Positions 42,605 through 44,850 of a stretch of 44,850 bases of DNA are shown here, piece after piece. A program made the position numbers and the translations under genes. Source of the DNA: Melioribacteraceae bacterium (GTDB lineage Bacteria > Bacteroidota > Ignavibacteria > Ignavibacteriales > Melioribacteraceae); contig DAOSDY010000007.1 of assembly GCA_035362835.1 (NCBI GenBank), positions 1-44,850 on the forward strand, in the 5' to 3' direction. Each line of letters begins with the position of its first letter. Position 1 is the first letter of the stretch. A model generated the notes under the pieces. The model searched no databases. It worked only from the letters and a program-made list of their open reading frames with translations, and was not told where the DNA came from.

Positions 42605-43312
42605 TCACCTAGCAAGTGATCTTAGTTTTCTCAAATCAGTAATAAATATTGTTTTTCCGTCAACACGAATAACTTTTTCTTCGGAAAACTTCTTTAAGAG
42701 CCGGGATAGAGTATCCGGAATAGTACCGATATAAGAAGAGATATTTTTTTTTGACAGACTAATTTGGACAAAAGGTTCGGGCAAGTTTTCGTTTCCTGAT
42801 TTTTTTATTTCATCGAGAAGATACCTGGCGAGTCTGTTAGAAACTTCTTTTGTAGAGAGCTCTTCAACTTTCTGGGTAAGACGCCTCATTTTTTTAGCAA
42901 ATCCTGACAGCATATTAAAGCAGATAACCGGATTGTTCTTTATTACTACTTTGAAAGATTTTTCGGGAATGAATAACAAAGAGGAATGAGCTATCGCCTG
43001 TGAAGAGACCGGGAAGTTAGTGCCTTCGAAAAGAGGTACATCTCCAAATGATTCACCCGGCTTTATTATATGGAGAATTGATTCTTTCCCCTCAAATGAG
43101 AATTTAAATATTTTGACAGAGCCGGTAATTAAAATATAAAATCCTTTATATAATTCCCCTTCCTGAAAAATTATTTCATTCTTTTTGCAATTAATTAATT
43201 TAGAGATAGCTGCAACTTTGTCTAATTGCTGGTTGGTTAATTCAGAAAATAAGGGAAGATTCTTTAATAATTCGATTGATATTTTATTCTCGGCTAGCAT
43301 AATATTTTTCAT
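42605..43312 (-). CDS. Crp/Fnr-family transcription regulator
   Basis: 235 residues. A cyclic-nucleotide-binding-type beta roll (FQEGELYKGFYILITGSVKIF, GESFGDVPLFEG) at about 40-125, a dimer helix and a C-terminal winged helix (LSKKNISSYIGTIPDTLSRLLKKF as recognition region). There is no N-terminal Cys cluster for a 4Fe-4S centre, so it is not an oxygen-sensing FNR; it is more like the DNR/NNR group, which sense NO through heme. It lies directly upstream of the heme-copper operon, with a matching palindrome in between. The start could be ATG 43312 or 43300. Confidence 0.88.
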   Translation of the reverse strand: MKNIMLAENKISIELLKNLPLFSELTNQQLDKVAAISKLINCKKNEIIFQEGELYKGFYILITGSVKIFKFSFEGKESILHIIKPGESFGDVPLFEGTNFPVSSQAIAHSSLLFIPEKSFKVVIKNNPVICFNMLSGFAKKMRRLTQKVEELSTKEVSNRLARYLLDEIKKSGNENLPEPFVQISLSKKNISSYIGTIPDTLSRLLKKFSEEKVIRVDGKTIFITDLRKLRSLAR

Positions 43313-43475
43313 CCTATAATAATTTAGAGAATATTTTCTTATTTAGCATAAAAAATTATGAGACAAATGGAAGCACTTTATGCGAAGAGTTACTTCAGGA
43401 TTTTGGCAGATATATTATGCACAAACCTGAGTTGCAACTCTAGTAATCGGGCAAAGCCTAACTGCACAGGAATTA

Positions 43476-43787
43476 TTACGGATATAATGGCTGATATTCT
43501 ACATGAATATGGGTTGTTTCGAGAATGACCTGGTAATCTTTAGTCAGCCGGCGGCGGATTTCGAGGAAGATTTCGTCAATCATTTTTTTATTAGGTATGT
43601 TTTTAATTCTTATATCGAATGCGAATCCGCAATAGTGAAGCGAGTGCTGCTGGGCATGCTTGCCGTCAGTCATAGAAGTTATAACGAAATCGACTTCAAA
43701 AGCTTTGTATACTTCTCCCGCAATTACTGCGGCAAGGATAATTTCGGGTTTGATTCCCATTGATTTTACACCTTGTTTTAATTCCAT
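43476..43787 (-). CDS. M15-type peptidase, endolysin-like (copy 2)
   Basis: 103 residues, nearly identical to the product at 16551-16865. The zinc motif is HSLHYCGFAFD and the second site is HIHVEYQ. The sequence departs from copy 1 only in Met10, Ala45 and the last few residues. The two copies agree in DNA from about 16562 / 43485 through their start codons; upstream of the start they diverge. Here the partner gene (44139-44435) is complete, so this is the intact module of the two. Confidence 0.8.
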   Translation of the reverse strand: MELKQGVKSMGIKPEIILAAVIAGEVYKAFEVDFVITSMTDGKHAQQHSLHYCGFAFDIRIKNIPNKKMIDEIFLEIRRRLTKDYQVILETTHIHVEYQPLYP

Positions 43788-44138
43788 AATAAGTGCTCCT
43801 TTATTTTGTTCTACTTCTTTTCTTAACGTAAGAAAAGAAGCAAAAGAAACAGCACTGAAAAAGAATTGCTAAAACTTCACTTTGCTCAACTAAGAGAAAA
43901 AAACTCCCCCGCTTTTGATTAGAATTTATGGGATGCGGGGTCAGACAGATTTTCTCTTTTGTCCCGTAAATTATCGGGCCCAACGTTTCGCTTCGTTCAG
44001 TTTTTATACGCAATTCTTTTAAGGTGCGAACAGAATTATCAATAAAATCGTAAGACAGAATTTTTTTCTTATCGTTGTGCTCATTTATATTCTATTCGTC
44101 AAGAATTTGATGTCATTATGAGAAATTATTATTTATAA
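43788..44138. repeat. Intergenic repeat with 12-bp hairpin, copy A
   Basis: No gene is seen in this 351-bp gap. At 43814-43840 there is a perfect 12-bp stem, CTTCTTTTCTTA / TAAGAAAAGAAG, loop ACG. The following sequence (ACTGAAAAAG...TTGCTAAAACTTC...CTCCCCCGCT) matches, with drift, the block that starts at 44445. Positions 43949-43979 add the shorter arms CCCGTAAATTATCGGG. From memory, repeats of this look are scattered through Bacteroidota genomes. Confidence 0.6.
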
Positions 44139-44435
44139 CTAATTAAGGATTGAATCGAGATTGCCGTCAATTTCCCTGTAAGTGTAGCCGTTCTTTTCCA
44201 TGACTTCTTTCAGATTGAATTTGATTTCGTATAAGAGCTTGAATCGTTTGTTTGTTATTTCTTCGAGTTTTTCGAGTCGTTTTTGGTGGTTGAAAATTGT
44301 CTGGTCTATCATTCTTCCCTGTGCGACAACGGCACCGATTGAGAATGCCAGGGAGAGGAAAGCCGAGATCAAAATAATCCAGAAATGAATTTTTTTGATG
44401 TTGAGTATAAGAATATCATTATCACCGTGTTTCAT
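44139..44435 (-). CDS. Small membrane/coiled-coil protein paired with the M15 peptidase
   Basis: 98 residues from ATG 44435, preceded by AAAGG; a longer reading frame upstream runs through the intergenic repeat and is unlikely. One transmembrane helix (FWIILISAFLSLAFSIGAVVA) is followed by a charged coiled-coil (IFNHQKRLEKLEEITNKRF, LKEVMEKNGYTYREIDGNLD). Topology suits a holin-associated or spanin-like accessory to the endolysin-like peptidase just downstream; no family is recognised. Its C-terminal part survives as a broken copy at 16937-17065, next to peptidase copy 1. Confidence 0.7.
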   Translation of the reverse strand: MKHGDNDILILNIKKIHFWIILISAFLSLAFSIGAVVAQGRMIDQTIFNHQKRLEKLEEITNKRFKLLYEIKFNLKEVMEKNGYTYREIDGNLDSILN

Positions 44436-44444
44436 AAAGGTGCC

Positions 44445-44690
44445 TTTACTTTTTTCTTGATAAAAAAGTAACAAAAAATCAAGACTGCAAAAAAATCTGC
44501 TAAAATTTGATTCGCTGCATTGCGGAAATTGAACTCCTCCCCCGCTCTTTTTTGTAAATAGTTTATAGAAATCGGGATCGTCAAACAGCAATTTCCGCTT
44601 ATCATTCCGCTCATCAAATTTTCTAACCGCCGAAAAGAATGCAGGCAGACGCGATTTTTTTGAGGTCGTATTTTATTAATTAAACTATAT
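44445..44690. repeat. Intergenic repeat with hairpin, copy B
   Basis: The head is an 8-bp stem, ACTTTTTT (44448-44455) / AAAAAAGT (44462-44469), with loop CTTGAT, followed by a second pairing CTTGAT...ATCAAG. It then follows the plan of copy A (ACTGCAAAAAAATCTGCTAAAA..., then CTCCCCCGCT near 44537). Both copies sit just upstream of the two genes of the peptidase module. Reading frames on either strand here are probably chance. Confidence 0.6.
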
Positions 44691-44850
44691 ATGCGATAAG
44701 TCATATTCTTACGCCAAATTTTTGAGGTCAGTTAAATAAAATAGTTCTGATAATAATTCACTTCATTAATCTTTAATAAAGTTCTTTTAGTGCATTAAAT
44801 AATTCACAGCTATTCGATTTTAAGAAAGACTTTAGGATCTGTGAGAGCAA
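44691..44850. other. A+T-rich end of window
   Basis: No coding sequence, stem or repeat could be supported in this last stretch. Confidence 0.4.

Noticed and set aside
44432..44704. A 90-residue minus-strand reading frame at the window end
   Set aside because: It runs through the hairpin-headed intergenic repeat, has no recognisable domain and overlaps the better start of the membrane protein gene.

Overview
The window looks like a piece of an A+T-rich chromosome from the Bacteroidota/Chlorobiota side of the tree, most likely Ignavibacteria. Three large secreted proteins end in the NYPNPFNP-type C-terminal domain that sorts proteins through the type IX secretion system (T9SS) and is typical of that group. 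A strong promoter also fits the Bacteroidota pattern TTG(ACA)-17-TAnnTTTG. No tRNA, rRNA, CRISPR array, transposase or integrase was seen.

Region 1 (1-9250, minus strand) is an accessory block of isolated genes separated by 200-280 bp spacers. Four genes (a secreted C39-like protease with beta-propeller repeats, two HEPN-domain proteins, one TIR-like protein) sit in units whose first and last bases are matching inverted repeats: 12 of 12, 9 of 9, 11 of 11 and 7 of 7 bases. Each has a GTT-type core at its start and the complementary core just after its stop codon. That is the signature of integron gene cassettes with attC sites, here without an integrase (a CALIN-like array). A metallo-beta-lactamase-fold enzyme and a T9SS propeller protein lie beside relics of the same sites.

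Region 2 (9450-17070, minus strand) holds a small hypothetical protein, a Nudix hydrolase, a 1933-residue modular CHAP/fibronectin-like/InlB-like T9SS protein, an unlisted 56-residue Cys-rich protein, an M15 peptidase and the truncated remnant of a small membrane protein. A complete copy of the M15/membrane-protein pair recurs at 43.5-44.4 kb, so the two copies are direct repeats around 26-27 kb.

Region 3 (17200-38700, plus strand) is 23 tightly spaced or overlapping genes. It opens with a near-perfect promoter and two identical 20-bp operators flanking the first of two TetR-type regulators. Next comes a complete YbhGFSR-like efflux pump (lipoprotein fusion protein, two ABC ATPases with complementary degenerate motifs, TolC-like channel, two permeases). 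A methyltransferase, a DUF3943 protein and two small envelope proteins lead into an envelope-lipid module: a nucleotidyltransferase, MlaE/MlaF/MlaD lipid transport, an ATP-grasp enzyme, a CDP-alcohol phosphatidyltransferase, a flippase-like protein, a HAD phosphatase and myo-inositol-phosphate synthase, bracketed by two Omp85-type barrels without POTRA domains. I infer that it makes, modifies and moves an inositol-containing lipid.

Region 4 (38700-43312, minus strand) is a heme-copper enzyme operon: a subunit I with a CuB histidine apparently replaced by Asp, a subunit II that has lost every CuA ligand, a small membrane protein, a hemerythrin-like protein, a DUF6448 protein and a Crp/Fnr regulator, with an FNR/DNR-like palindrome upstream of the operon. 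It suggests NO reduction or NO defence rather than cytochrome c oxidation. The window ends with the M15/membrane-protein pair and two copies of a hairpin-headed intergenic repeat.
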